From positions 70,645-134,644 of the forward strand of contig NW_001865039.1 of the NCBI RefSeq assembly GCF_000002865.3: a stretch of 64,000 nucleotides of DNA. Direction: 5' to 3'. This DNA comes from Monosiga brevicollis MX1. Taxonomy: Eukaryota; Opisthokonta; Choanoflagellata; Craspedida; Salpingoecidae. The notes under the pieces are model-generated. The model was given only the letters and a program-made list of their open reading frames with translations, was not told where the DNA came from and searched no databases. This document shows positions 1 through 11,562 of the stretch, piece by piece (positions within the stretch are counted from its first letter, which is position 1; each line of letters opens with the position of its first letter). Position numbers and translations under genes: made by a program.

Positions 1-1019
1 CCAACACGTTGCTCCTGGACGTTGCGAGGATACGCACACAGAGATGGTCAGCCAAAACAAGACTTTAGGGCAAACATGTTGGGCTGGAAAGGCTGGGCCT
101 TGAACACACCAGAGATCGAAGTTCGTCCTCGACTTGAGCAATGGTGGCCTGAAGATGAGCAAGCTCAGACTCGCTGCAGGTGCCGAGGAATGAGTCGGGC
201 AGATTGTGCAACCCCGCGAAGGGCAAATTCAAAACGATGAGGAAGACAAGCATGGGCAACAAGAACAGACACAATCTCTGACCGAGGTTGATGACCCTGG
301 AGCTGCTGCACCAAGGCTTGCTCATCTGTCGCCAGCAGCGAGGCACCAGTGGCCCAGCTCTGCCAAATGGAACGGGATCAACAGTGTCAGAACCTCGGAC
401 GAGAGAATTCTCCTTTCTACGCGTCTCTTTTGCATATCAGTTTGCACGTTGATGGTGGTTGTATGCCACAATCAAGCCTCACCTCTTGAGACCGCGTCAA
501 ATGCTTGAGCAAATTGTAATGCTCGTGAGTGCTAATCGCACCAAAGGATGAAGAAGATGAGACACTTGTGTATGCAAAAGGTACCTGCTTTGCAAACACA
601 TCTCACCCTAGAGTGCGACCCTCGAGTTGCGTGGTCAAAAGTGTGAGGACCTGAACGCAGGCGCCAGCTTCGCCAATGGCGGGGAGCCTGTGCACTCCCA
701 GTGTTTGTAATCGATCCAAAACTACAGCAGGCAACAAGAAGTTGCTGTGAGGTGCGTCGCTGGTGGCATAGACATCAAGACATGCCGAGTTGCAGCGCCA
801 GTTTGAAGAGTCACACAAGAGCGATGCCATGAAACGATGGTGTGCTTGCGAATGGTACGTACAGGGAAGCTCGCTGCCATTGCTCTCGCTCGCGGGCAGG
901 AGCTCCTCCACGAGCCACTCGACAGTTTCTCGAAACAAGACGGCATCATTAAGCACGCTACCCGGATCACGCCCAACACTTGGGCAGCTGGTTTGCAGCA
1001 AGCTCCGATGCCAATCCAT
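1..1019 (-). CDS. Unrecognised gene fragment running off the left edge
   Basis: The ATG at 1019 opens a reading frame rich in Leu, Glu and Ala helices (NDAVLFRETVEWLVEELL). A plausible donor (GTACGT) lies near 870 and an acceptor (CTGCTGTAG) near 724. The next exon reads LDRLQTLGVHRLPAIGEA and continues to a donor-like GGTGAG near 605. Further left, exon-like stretches (EVLTLLIPFHLAELGHWCLAA; DEQALVQQLQGHQPRSEIV) lie at about 200-420 on the same strand. Together they suggest an all-helical, HEAT- or exocyst-like protein, but I recognise no family signature. The 3' end is outside the window. The strand choice and exon chain are inference; chance open frames remain possible. Confidence 0.35.
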
Positions 1020-1739
1020 GGCAATGTTTACCCAGCAGCAGCACTGCTGCCGTCGCGGGCCGCGGGCCGCTCTGCTCCTCCGCCGTGGGAAACAAAACTG
1101 AAAAAAAAAAAATCTGTTTCGAGTTCAGACAAAGTGGAAAATTAAATTTTTGCTTTTTGGGCTTATTTTTATTTTATTTTTTTCGAGTTGTTCTCCTTTT
1201 TTCTTTGCTCGAAATGTCGCGATTGGAATGGGTTCGTGGGGTGGTTATGTTCATTTGATGTAGATTCGCTTGCACATGGGGTAGCAAAGTTGGAAAGTGA
1301 TCGGCGCCTGGATCTTGTCGAAGATAAGTGGGCTCAGATTGATTGATAGATAGATCGCAGAAGAGCCGATAAAGAATGAATTGGGAATCAAAACAAAACA
1401 GACAAAAGCCGGGATAACTTCAACGTCGCGCAATGTTGACATAACAAAACCAGGAAAGGAGGAAAACAAGCCACACACAGACAGACCCCAAACACGAGGA
1501 CATAATGCACAGGGCGGGACCACAATCATCACGACAATAAAATATGGCTATCCTAAAACTGAAGAGGAAGAACAAATGGGAACCGATTAAGTAAAAAACA
1601 AAAAATCTCACACACAGACAAGACTTTTAGGGGACGAACAGCGTAGATGCAGCGAGAGCACGCAGAGCTCATATCATCTCGGCTTGTTCGAGTCAGACGA
1701 AGCTTGAGATCGCACACACAATCACAAAATAAGAAAGCG
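1020..1739. other. Intergenic, promoter side of the left-edge gene
   Basis: No convincing gene is seen. Around 1,097-1,200 the sequence becomes A/T-rich with homopolymer runs. The rest is low-complexity AC- and GA-rich DNA. It separates the divergent left-edge gene from the 3' end of the membrane mucin gene. No motif beyond poly-A/T could be assigned. Confidence 0.5.
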
Positions 1740-4700
1740 TCAACAATTGCTCTCTATATTGCTGTGCACTGACGATGGTTTCTTGGCCATGATCGCGACA
1801 ATGTCCGAGGCAGAAAGATCGTAGGAGGCTCGCGATGCGGAGGAGTGGGGGTCGGAAACATGGTCGTCAAAGTCGTCAAAGGGGGGCAGAAGCACCGTGT
1901 CATCATGATGTGAGGTGTAACTACGCATGCTATCGCCACGCGACAGAGGAGCGGGCGTCGGGGGCATGGGTGCCGCCAGGGCCACACGTCGACTGCGCAA
2001 AGAACGGCGATAAGAGGCAATCAACATGACGGTGATGCCCACGCAGAGCGCTACGACACAGATCACTACCACGGGGACTAGTGCTATCATCCATAATCAC
2101 CGAATCGAGCGTGAGGACAGCGCATACGACAAATGGGCAACGCCTGGAGCCGAGAGCAAGGACACAGGCTTACAACAACGTACCAGATGAGCGCGAGGCA
2201 TTCTTATCAACCGAGCTACCCTGAGCAGGTGCAGTACTGCTGACAGGTGCTGTGGAGTCGGGCGTCACAGAGGCGACTGGAGTACTCGAGCCAACCGGCG
2301 TCCCCGGCGTCGAATCACGAGGTGAGGACCTGGGAACGGCACAGTGGGCAGCAGCAGCAGCATCACACTTTTCCTCATCCAAATTGGCTGCGGGACACTC
2401 CAGCCCCTGCCCTTGCTGAGCTGACAGGACCCGAACAAAGCGGCGGCGCGTGCAGCTGTGGGTATCGCAAAGACCCCATGGCGACCAAGCCCAGAGGCAA
2501 TCTGCATCCGACCAAGGAGCGGTGCGCGCCACATAACGACGGCGCTGGAAAATGACATCGAGGCTTCGACTACGCAGGCCCTCAGACAGAGTCTGCGCCG
2601 CAGCCTCGGAGTAAAGGATGCATCGGAAAGCCAACTTATCCTCGATAAATTCGAGGGTGAGCGCCTCGGCCTCGCTGGTATGCAGGTTTAGCAGTCCAAC
2701 AATGGTGTTACGCACAGCACTCTGGAACATTAAGAGAAGCTGCTCTTCTGTGTAGGCCGATGACGAGCTGGTCATCAGTGACGAAGCGTCTTCGTCAAAG
2801 TACACCGTGACCTCGTGCAGTTGTTCGTCAGTCACAGCCGTTGAGGAGGTCGTGACCAAGGTGGTCTCTGCATGGGTGGTCGATTTGGTGGAGGTGGGGG
2901 TAGAAGAGGAGGTTGACGTGGTCGCGGGAGGCGAGGACGAAGGAATATCCATGCTCGTGGTCTCAACTCGAGTAGTCGGCGCTGTTGTTGGACGTGTTGT
3001 GGTGGTTGTGGTGGTTGTGGACGCATTTGTGGATGTGATGCTCGTGGCTGGCGCAGATGAAGCCGTCGAGCCGGGAAAAGTGGCACCCGTGGCACCAGTG
3101 CTCGAGCGGCTCTGCGCTGATGTGGTTGCATTAATTACGGCAGTTGTAGTCGTGGTGGTGGTTGTTCTTGCGGTGGGTGTTGAGGTGGTCGTTGTCGAAG
3201 TGGAAACAATGCTTGCAGTGGTGGTGGTAGTAGGGGTTGTTGTGGTGGTGGTGGTAGTGGTAGTGGTCGTGGTAGTGGTGGTGATAGTGGTGGTAGTGGT
3301 GGTAGTGGTTGTGGTGGTAGCCGTAGTAGAGGTGGTCGGCAGGGTTGTGGTCGTAGTCGTCGTCGACGGAGAAGGTGTGGTGGTCGAAATGACATCGCCA
3401 TCGGCAAACACGACCAAATAGTCCCAGCTATGTTTGCAACCGAATAGGAGTGAGTCACCGCGAGCAGAGTGCGATGGCCTCGACGGTGGCGCATCCTCAC
3501 CTCAGAGCATATCTGGTGGTGCCGGGTAGAAGGAAGCGTAGGCAAAAATCAGTATTGGGAGCCAAGTCAAAGCCCGCGGTGGCTGCTCGAACAACGCATG
3601 GCAGGCCCGAGATGTGAGGCTGAGCCGGCCATCATGAAGTGACGTGGAGAAAGAAAAGGGGGGTGTCAAGGGAGAAGGCTGGCCATACCGGAGACATCAC
3701 ACGTGCAGACGCTAAAGCTGCAACGACTGCAGTCCCAAGCCAGAGCCTCCGTCTTGAGCCCATGAATGGACCAGTTGTACCTAAGTTGCATGCAGAAAAT
3801 GTCATGCATGCTTTGGTCAGAAGAAAATCCTCTCAAGCAGAAACCTTGAGCAGCGGGGACAATTGACGCACTCGACGGCAACGCCAATGGTGTCAAGGGA
3901 GTGACTGGTGATTGATCCACTAAAGTGAACAGAAAACAAGATGCGAAAGCGACTGGCAGGGCTCGAAATGGTCTCGGACCGATATAAAACTTGCTCCTGC
4001 AGCAAAGTCAAACGCAGTGGAGTGGGCGAAGACGGGGTGAGGGCTTGCTACAATCTAGGAGAAAAATAAATGATGGTGGTTTGGCATTGGGAGCTGCAGT
4101 CGAGAGCAACGCACGTCAAGGCCCGAGAGAGCCAGCACTTTTTGATTATCCAAAGTAGAGATGGACACGGAGCCCGAGGAAGTGTAAGAGGGAGGGTTGC
4201 TGTAGTAGCTGAGCAGCCAATGGGAGCTTGTGGGTAGGGCATGCGAGTTCCAACGATCGTCTGCGGGATGCCACGCATGAATGGGTTAAAAGTCATTAGC
4301 ACGCGTGAGGAACAACGGAAAACATTGCAAGGGAAAAAAAAGGGCAAAAAGAAAACAAATTGACGGACCGTCATTGGAAGTGGCATCAGAAAAGTCATCC
4401 GCCCAAACAAAGCCCTTGGCATAGCTGTAAAAGTGGATGCGCTGGACGACGAGTGTTTGGTAGAAGAGTTGAAAACGAAGTTGAACCTTGCGTACGCAGT
4501 AGGGCAAAGTGCCGTTTAAATGCACGTCTACCATGAGTCGCGAGATTGGAATCATGAGAACATGTGACCGCGTGATGGAGTGGCGTCCACAGATGAGGCG
4601 ATTAAAGGAATGAAAGTTGAGGCGAAATCGCACAGTTGTTGGTTGGTTTGGCATCGAGAGGGAGGTGCATCCAGTTGATGTCATCGCAAGTAGCAGCAAG

Positions 4701-5593
4701 GGTGACGCTTTGGGAGTGACTAGTCGGGTTCGAGCTCTGCGCCCCAATGTAGAGATAGACGGGCCGGCCGATGGGGTTCAGCTTTGGGCTTGTCCAGGTC
4801 CCATCCACACCCCCGTGGGCTGCGAGCATGCACGATGGATGAGAACCCAGAAAAGGCGAAGGGGAAACGCAAAGGCAAGCGAAATAAAATATTATCAGAT
4901 CCACCAAAGAGAACGGGGGTAGAGGTTTGGATGCTGGCAAAGGGAGGGACACCATGGGTCTAGCCAGCTCCGAGCGCCAGACCGACCGTAGAGCGTGCAA
5001 TCGTTGTAGGCGGAAGAAATGAGTTTGAATTGGCCATAATCGTTTGCAGAGCTGTTGACCTCGCCGGTACAAATGGTAGAAAAGGCGTCCAAAACAGTCG
5101 AAAATTCACAGCTGGAGCCCCAGAAAGGGAGGGGGCAGGAGCAATATGACTCGGAATCTATTGAAAAAAAAAAAAAAAAAAAAAAAGCGGCGAGCAAGCG
5201 CCACAGTGAGAAGGAGGTGCGAGGGGCGAGGATCTTCTTTGCATATCTTGTAGCAGCGATTTGGAGATCACACTCAACGGAGGCAGATGCGAGCGGGGAC
5301 TGACGTTCATTGTTGCCCTTCCAAACAAGGCTTGTGACACCATTGCAAGAGCCGTGATTGGTGTTATAATCATTGGCGGGAGCCATGGTTGGGTGGCTAA
5401 AACTTTGACCGCTCGTTGGCGGGGTAAGTGTTGTGGGTACGATATTCTGCGAATTGGAACCATCACTATCATCGCCATCATCACCATCACCATCGTCGTG
5501 CTTGTCGCCAATCACGGCAAGGGACAGGATGACGAGCAAGAGGAGCGTGCGAAGCAGGGCACCGCATGCACCAAATGCACGACGATGAACCAT
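1740..5593 (-). CDS. Single-pass membrane mucin with TSP1 repeat
   Basis: The start ATG at 5593 is followed by a signal peptide (RTLLLLVILSLAVIG) and an Asp-rich stretch. Exons at about 4,930-5,155 carry EGF-like cysteines (CSCPLPFWGSSCE). Exons at about 3,853-4,830 encode an ectodomain I cannot name; acceptors are visible near 4,261 and 4,034. A large exon (about 2,189-3,430) encodes a Thr/Ser mucin stalk, then a globular segment that could be SEA-like, then a thrombospondin type 1 repeat (WAWSPWGLC..CTRRR..C..C..C). The last exon gives a transmembrane helix (VPVVVICVVALCVGITVML), basic stop-transfer residues and a tail of about 88 residues ending at 1740. It is probably a surface adhesion or matrix protein. 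The domain order is clear, but exact exon edges in the 3.5-5.2 kb part are not resolved. A poly-A/T run near 5,165 lies in an intron. Confidence 0.7.
3150..3375 (-). repeat. Thr-codon low-complexity repeat (mucin stalk)
   Basis: Imperfect GTGGTG/GTAGTG trinucleotide runs on the plus strand read as Thr codons on the minus strand, giving a nearly pure threonine tract. It forms the core of the mucin-like stalk of the surrounding gene and is likely to vary in length between strains. Confidence 0.85.
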
Positions 5594-7180
5594 GGTGGCA
5601 GGTCGTCGTACGAGTGCACTCAAAGAAGAAGAAGAAGAGAAGGAAGAGGAGGAGGAGGAGGAAAGTGAGGAAAAACAAGAAAGTGGGCGTTGGGCGATGG
5701 GCCGAGTAAGTGGACGCGCACGGTGCTGATATTGTTCAGAAGCGTTCGAAACGTGACCAAAAGTCACGAGGGCTGGATTTTGTGAAAACGACGAGCGATC
5801 AGATGAAATGGGCAAGCAGCTCTCGTGATTGATGTGGAGATGGGCGCCTGGTAAGCCGCCAAAGGCCTCGGCGCGCCTGCGATGCGGCCCAGATGGCGGA
5901 AAGCGGAACAAGCCCGCAAGCCGGGCCAAAGATCGCGCGCCGACTCTGGGTCGACGCCTCCCACCAATGCAACAAATCCAAGGTTCAAACGGGTGACACC
6001 TACACCGCAGAGCAATGGGCAAATGAGCTCCAGCGATGTCCTTTCGAACCCGACGCCTGCCCTCGCCCTCAACGGCAGGTCACGGCAGGTTGCATTTGAA
6101 GGCGCAGACACGAGCAGTCAAGGCGCGGCGGGACGACGCGGAGCGAGACCCGAGCTCGCGCCAACAAACCGAGCAATGGGAAAATATTCCACAAAGAGAG
6201 AGAGAGAAAGAGAAAGGGGGAGTGAGACAGAGATAGAGAGTGAAACGATGACAGAAGAAGAGAGGGAGACTGACAGAGAGCGTTTTGACAAAGAGTTTGA
6301 GAGGGATACAGAGAGAGAGAGAGAGAGATTCAGAGAGATATGCAGAGAGAGAGACAGAGCCAGAGCTAAAGCCAGAGATAGAGCCAGGAGACACAGTCAG
6401 GAGAACAAAGAGATCTCTCGCTTGATTCTTTTGTCCCTTCGTGTTGGCGCCATCTCGACCGGTCGGAGAAAAAGTCTGACAACCCCATTCTGACAAGTGC
6501 CGCGACGTCGCCATTCGCCGTGACAGTTGGTAATAGCTACAAGCTGACCGGAGCAAGGACAGGCGCACCCTACAAACGCGAGTTTGGGGACAACCCACAA
6601 TTGCCCAACATATCCACCCGGTGACATCGCTGCATCGCGACTCTTCATCTCAGCGAGAGAGGTAGACAGATAGAGAAGACAGATCAAGAGAGTGTGTAGA
6701 CGAGAAAAGCACACATCAGCAACATTCACGCTCTGATCAACTTTCACGCTCTGATTATTAAAAGACCATCTTTAAAATTGAAGTATTGTCAGATAAATAA
6801 ATATCAAGTTTTGTCAGACAAAAGAGGCCCTGACGCGGCCAAAAGCGCGCCGGCGTCGGTCATTTGATCTTGTCCTCCCCCTCCCGCCTGGGTTTGACTT
6901 GATCAATCTCTCCCCCGCCCTCCCTCTTTTTTTTTTTGGAACATGACGCCAATGGTGGAGTGACAAGGCAGGTGTGTCCGAGTGGCTGGGTTGGGTCTTG
7001 TTCATTTGGCTCCCAGTGAATATCATACGCTGGTGCTGGTGGTCGTGTCGTTCGAGGCGTCATCACGTCCGGCTCACTTGCTGCATTCCACAGTACCTGA
7101 AAAAAATACTCCACAGCAACAGACCAGAGGCCTAGACTCGAAGCTTTGTGGGACGACCCTCGAGCTCTTCCAAAGATCAA
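5594..7180. promoter_or_regulatory. Divergent intergenic region with TTGTCAGA motifs
   Basis: This region separates the start of the mucin gene (minus) from AMMECR1 (plus). It holds a purine-rich GA tract (6,196-6,400), two TCTGACAA copies (6,475-6,482 and 6,489-6,496) and two TTGTCAGA copies (6,786-6,793 and 6,811-6,818). The last is part of the palindrome-like TTGTCAGACAA. The open frame across the GA tract is Arg/Glu low complexity and is not accepted as a gene. The role as a promoter is inferred from position and from recurrence of the motif upstream of other genes here. Confidence 0.45.
6196..6400 (+). repeat. GA-rich purine tract
   Basis: Long irregular runs of GAGA with interspersed C and T. 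The plus-strand translation is an artefactual Arg/Glu dipeptide string. It lies between two divergent genes. Confidence 0.85.
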
Positions 7181-8182
<1,002 letters not shown>

Positions 8183-8388
8183 CTGCGCACAAGCAACCAC
8201 TGTCCGTCCCACCCATCACCACCGCCTTTTTGGCTGCCAGCCCATCCAATCTGAACTGTTCTGTATAAAATAACTGAAGTGCCGTGCCCTTCTTCCTTCT
8301 GCTTTGATGATCTATGGTCATCTCCAGCTCCTCCCTGTCGGCCTGTCCATCTGCTGAATTGGTTCCACAAAGAAAAGTAAACACGTAA

Positions 8389-8424
<36 letters not shown>

Positions 8425-8773
8425 GTACCACACGGTCTGCTTGATCTCATTCGCTGTCTCTGTTCTTGTCAGTCTTTTCCAGTATATCTCTGTTTCTCGC
8501 TTACTTTTCTGTAACGAATGGTTTCCTCACATCACCATTTCTCTGACTTTTTTAAACGTTTTTGTCATCTCTCTTTCTTCTGATCGGAGACTGCACGACC
8601 TCGTGTCTGAAGCAGGCGGATCAAGGTGGGGGAGGGTAGTAGCTTGATTAGGGGGAGGCATAGCAGAGGCTTGTCCTGGGGCTGGTGCGCGTGCGCGTGT
8701 CGCGCTGCGATTGTGTGGGGCGGGGGTTGGGGTTTGGCCGTGCCGCACGCACGTTAGAGAACTCCCGGACAAC
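8183..8773. other. Intergenic with AC microsatellite
   Basis: An (AC)n run of about 30 bases lies at 8,391-8,420, followed by T-rich sequence. It contains the AMMECR1 3' region and the 5' region of the next gene. No gene is seen. Confidence 0.6.
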
Positions 8774-9865
8774 ATGGCACGACACTATTCCATCGTCTGC
8801 GGGATGCAGATTGCCCGCTTGGATCTCAAGGCCAGCTTGTACCTGGCGGCTGTCCTTGTGCAACTGGGCGTTCTTCTGGGCTCGCTCATATACTCGGCCG
8901 CGCAGAAGCACTTGCCTCTTCGCCGTGAAGTGGACAAGGATATGCTGGCCTATGAAATTGCGACGGCGTGGACCGTCTTTTGCGTCATGTTCCTGGTTTG
9001 CGACGGCCTCTTTCTGGAGAAGAGGCTGGCCATCTACATGTTTGCCGGTAGCTCCATCCTCATGGGCGCCTACCTCCTCTATGATTATTTTGAGGGCACG
9101 GGTGGAGTGACCCAACGCCTCTTTCGCCTCATCCTTGGCTGCTTGGCTCAGCCCCTGAACGTCGTGGGCGGCCTCGTCGTCGCCGCCAACATGCAATGGC
9201 TCGAGTTTCACATTGTTGGCGGTGACGAAGTTCAACTTCGCGCGTACCGCCTCCTCCTCGATTTCGACTGCTGGATCAAGGTGGACTTTCTTGTGGCCGT
9301 CTCCCTCGTCATTCTGGCTGCCTTCCCGGGCCTGCTTTCTGACCTTCAGATTGGCTTGTGCGTGGCCGGCCTCATCATTTCCCTGCTCTGGCTCATTGTC
9401 GCCTTTGTCTTCACGCGCTTTGAGAGCCGTGTCTGGGGTTACATCTTTTTTCTTTGGGTGCCCATCGAGCCCATGTTTGTCGTGTACAAGTTTGTCGACT
9501 TTGCCCGGGATGATACCCACAGCGACTTGACATTTTACCCCATCCTGATCCTCGGGGTGGCCGCTATCCTCATCCGCATCCTCGTCATCGTCTATGCCAT
9601 TCTCATCTGGCGTCGCTTCGGATCGGGCTTGCGGAGCGCCCTCACCGCCTACCGCCATGAGGCCGATAAAGCGCCCTTGGTCACAAATCAAGCCCAACAG
9701 ACCACACCAAACTATACGACTTTTAATGCCCCTGCCGCAGCACCGCAGACGGAGGCCAATGCGGCCCTCCTCACTGCACCAGCCGTCGAGGACCGCTGGG
9801 GTAGTCTATCCTACTCGACCAACGATAAACCGCTCGTGTATGACGACGACGACGATGAAGATTGA
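8774..9865 (+). CDS. Multipass membrane protein of unknown function
   Basis: An intronless frame of 363 residues starts at MARHYSIVCGMQ. I chose this ATG because upstream in-frame residues are low-complexity and the hydrophobic pattern starts here. About eight hydrophobic segments are visible, including SLYLAAVLVQLGVLLGSLIY, TVFCVMFLVCDGLFL, VDFLVAVSLVILAAFPGLL, LCVAGLIISLLWLIVAFVF and LILGVAAILIRILVIVYAIL. The C-terminal tail is hydrophilic and ends in an acidic cluster (YDDDDDED). I do not recognise a transporter or receptor signature. The layout resembles conserved eukaryotic membrane proteins of unknown function. Lack of introns is unusual here, since nearly all neighbours are split. A T-rich tract follows at 9,960-10,005. 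Confidence 0.85.
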   Translation: MARHYSIVCGMQIARLDLKASLYLAAVLVQLGVLLGSLIYSAAQKHLPLRREVDKDMLAYEIATAWTVFCVMFLVCDGLFLEKRLAIYMFAGSSILMGAYLLYDYFEGTGGVTQRLFRLILGCLAQPLNVVGGLVVAANMQWLEFHIVGGDEVQLRAYRLLLDFDCWIKVDFLVAVSLVILAAFPGLLSDLQIGLCVAGLIISLLWLIVAFVFTRFESRVWGYIFFLWVPIEPMFVVYKFVDFARDDTHSDLTFYPILILGVAAILIRILVIVYAILIWRRFGSGLRSALTAYRHEADKAPLVTNQAQQTTPNYTTFNAPAAAPQTEANAALLTAPAVEDRWGSLSYSTNDKPLVYDDDDDED

Positions 9866-10510
9866 GGCACGTCCACAGCTGTACGAGCCGTGTCATCACG
9901 CAAACCCCCGTAGATCCTGCCCAGGCCTCTTCTGATGTCTGCTTGCCTTGAGTTTATTTCTTCTTTTTATTTCTTTCTTTTTCTTGTTTTTTTTTTTTTT
10001 TCTTTCTGGGTCCACTCCCGCGTCTTGCCCGCTTTCCTCGTCTACATCTGCCCGCGGTAGTCGCTGCTTGTTTCATATTGAATGATGTCTATCGACGGGA
10101 TGTTAATTTTTGCCCGCAGCAGAATGCCGGGGTTGTGTGTGTGCCGTCCATGGGGCGCGAGTCGCCACAACAAACGATTTAAAACCTTAAAACCACACGA
10201 GATTCTCTAAGTCTGGGACACTGGAAAAAGGGAGGAAAGCAAAGCCGAGATGGTCAACAGGCAGGTCCAGGAAAAGGGCTAACCAAGGAGCATGCAATAA
10301 AATGCTTGCGCTGAGGGCCAGTCGTTCTTGTGCACCAACAACACCCAGCCTGAGCCGGCTCGCCAACACCTTTTTAGCCCCAAGCACATGAACGCAGGAC
10401 AACAACAAAGGAAAAAAAAAAGTCAGGTTTGTGCCCTCAGGGCAAAATAATCAAGGCCGCTTTGTAGGCCGAGGGGCCCAGACAAAGCCAAGGCTGGCTG
10501 TGGCTTGGGC
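9866..10510. other. Convergent 3' region, no gene seen
   Basis: Lies between the ends of the membrane-protein gene (plus) and DPH3 (minus). It starts with pyrimidine-rich sequence (about 9,950-10,005), a likely 3' UTR or termination zone. Short open frames here lack splice support and family resemblance. Confidence 0.5.
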
Positions 10511-11006
10511 TTAAGCCGTGACAAGGTGAAGGTCGGCGTCATCATCGCTTTCCTCACAGAAATCCTCCTACTCATGGATTGATAAAGAGCGGGCAAGCGT
10601 GACATGAGCGGTCAAGCGCCCTTCAAGGAGGTAGGGCAAAGTAGCAAACATGCAAGTTGGGCGGTTGCACCAGCACACCCGACGTACCATATCATAAATG
10701 ACACGCACAAGCAAGGAACAGGATGGGCATCGTGCAATATCCTCGCCATCCATCAGCTCCTCCTGCCAAGTTCATTGTACAAAAGTTCATGCACACGTGA
10801 GCTTGTCGCTGAGCCGACGGTCACAAGGCTTGCACCATCGGCACCCAAGTCATCTGCGCTTGGCCCGCAGGACGCCGGCATCTGTACGTGGGACACACCT
10901 TTGTGATGCGGAAGAGATCGCCGCATGGACAGGGATACGTGTACGATTCTGTGTCTTCGTCATAGTCAAAGTCCTCAATCTCAATCTCGTCGTGAAACAC
11001 AGACAT
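10511..11006 (-). CDS. DPH3: DPH3, CSL zinc-finger protein of diphthamide synthesis
   Basis: Three exons (11006-10899, 10762-10688 and 10567-10511) join in frame. Exon 1 reads [13 protein letters not shown] and [13 protein letters not shown], the signature of the DPH3/KTI11 family. Exon 2 supplies the second cysteine pair ([16 protein letters not shown]). Exon 3 gives [18 protein letters not shown] and the stop. In other eukaryotes DPH3 is a small iron/zinc-binding electron carrier for Dph1-Dph2. It also serves Elongator-linked tRNA modification. The four metal ligands (CPC..C and CPSC pattern) are present and the length (about 80 residues) is normal. Motif copies TCTGACAA (11,253) and TTGTCAGC (11,272) lie about 250 bases upstream of its ATG. 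Confidence 0.96.
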
Positions 11007-11562
11007 GCTGTCCTGCTGTCGTGTGACTCGCTTGTCTCCAGTAAGCCACCACCTCCACGCACCCCTTGACCCGCCGCAAAACGACCCGCCGGCGCTGACC
11101 CTCGACCACCAATCGATACCCGTCGACGCACCACCCGCGTCAACCAGAAAAAAAAAAAGTTTCAAAAATAAAAAAAAAATACAAAAAAGGAAGGTCACGT
11201 GTGTGTGTGTGTGTGTGTGTGTGACGCGAGTTATCATCATCAATCAAAGTTTTCTGACAACTGGCTCTCAATTGTCAGCATCCTTAATAAAACGATAGCG
11301 TCTTTCACACACCAACCCGTGCCATTAAATTTATTTTTTACATTTGGTGTCTCTTTGGCGATAACGATGAAGATGATCATCAGGACACCACATTTGGTGT
11401 CAGTGGTCCGATTTGTTCGTGTCATCTGTGTTGTCGGGAGGAGGATGCCCGAGTCCATGATGATGTTGCAAAACGAAACGTCGAGCAATCGAATGAGCAG
11501 TTTTTGGTCAGAAATCGTTCAGTGGTTTGTGGCAGTGACGACCTCCGGAATATCAGACCGCG
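11007..11562. promoter_or_regulatory. Divergent intergenic region with motif pair and GT repeat
   Basis: Contains a (GT)n run (11,199-11,222), TCTGACAA at 11,253-11,260 and an inverted TTGTCAG at 11,272-11,278. The 12-base direct repeat ACATTTGGTGTC appears near 11,340 and 11,390. It is the upstream region of DPH3. Whether it also drives the transposase-like frame is unknown. Confidence 0.4.

Noticed and set aside
2807-3421. Plus-strand poly-Val ORF
   Set aside because: Reverse complement of the Thr-codon repeat of the mucin gene.
4720-4740. GGTTCGAGCTC resembling a tRNA B box
   Set aside because: No matching A box or cloverleaf could be folded around it; it lies in the mucin gene region.
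5882-6493. 203-residue plus-strand ORF rich in Arg/Glu
   Set aside because: It translates a GA-rich simple repeat; the dipeptide pattern follows from base composition and there is no family resemblance or splice context.
8648-9697. 349-residue minus-strand ORF opposite the membrane protein
   Set aside because: Antisense shadow of a strongly hydrophobic plus-strand gene; composition (Gln/Asp/His-rich) is the expected mirror and no motif is present.
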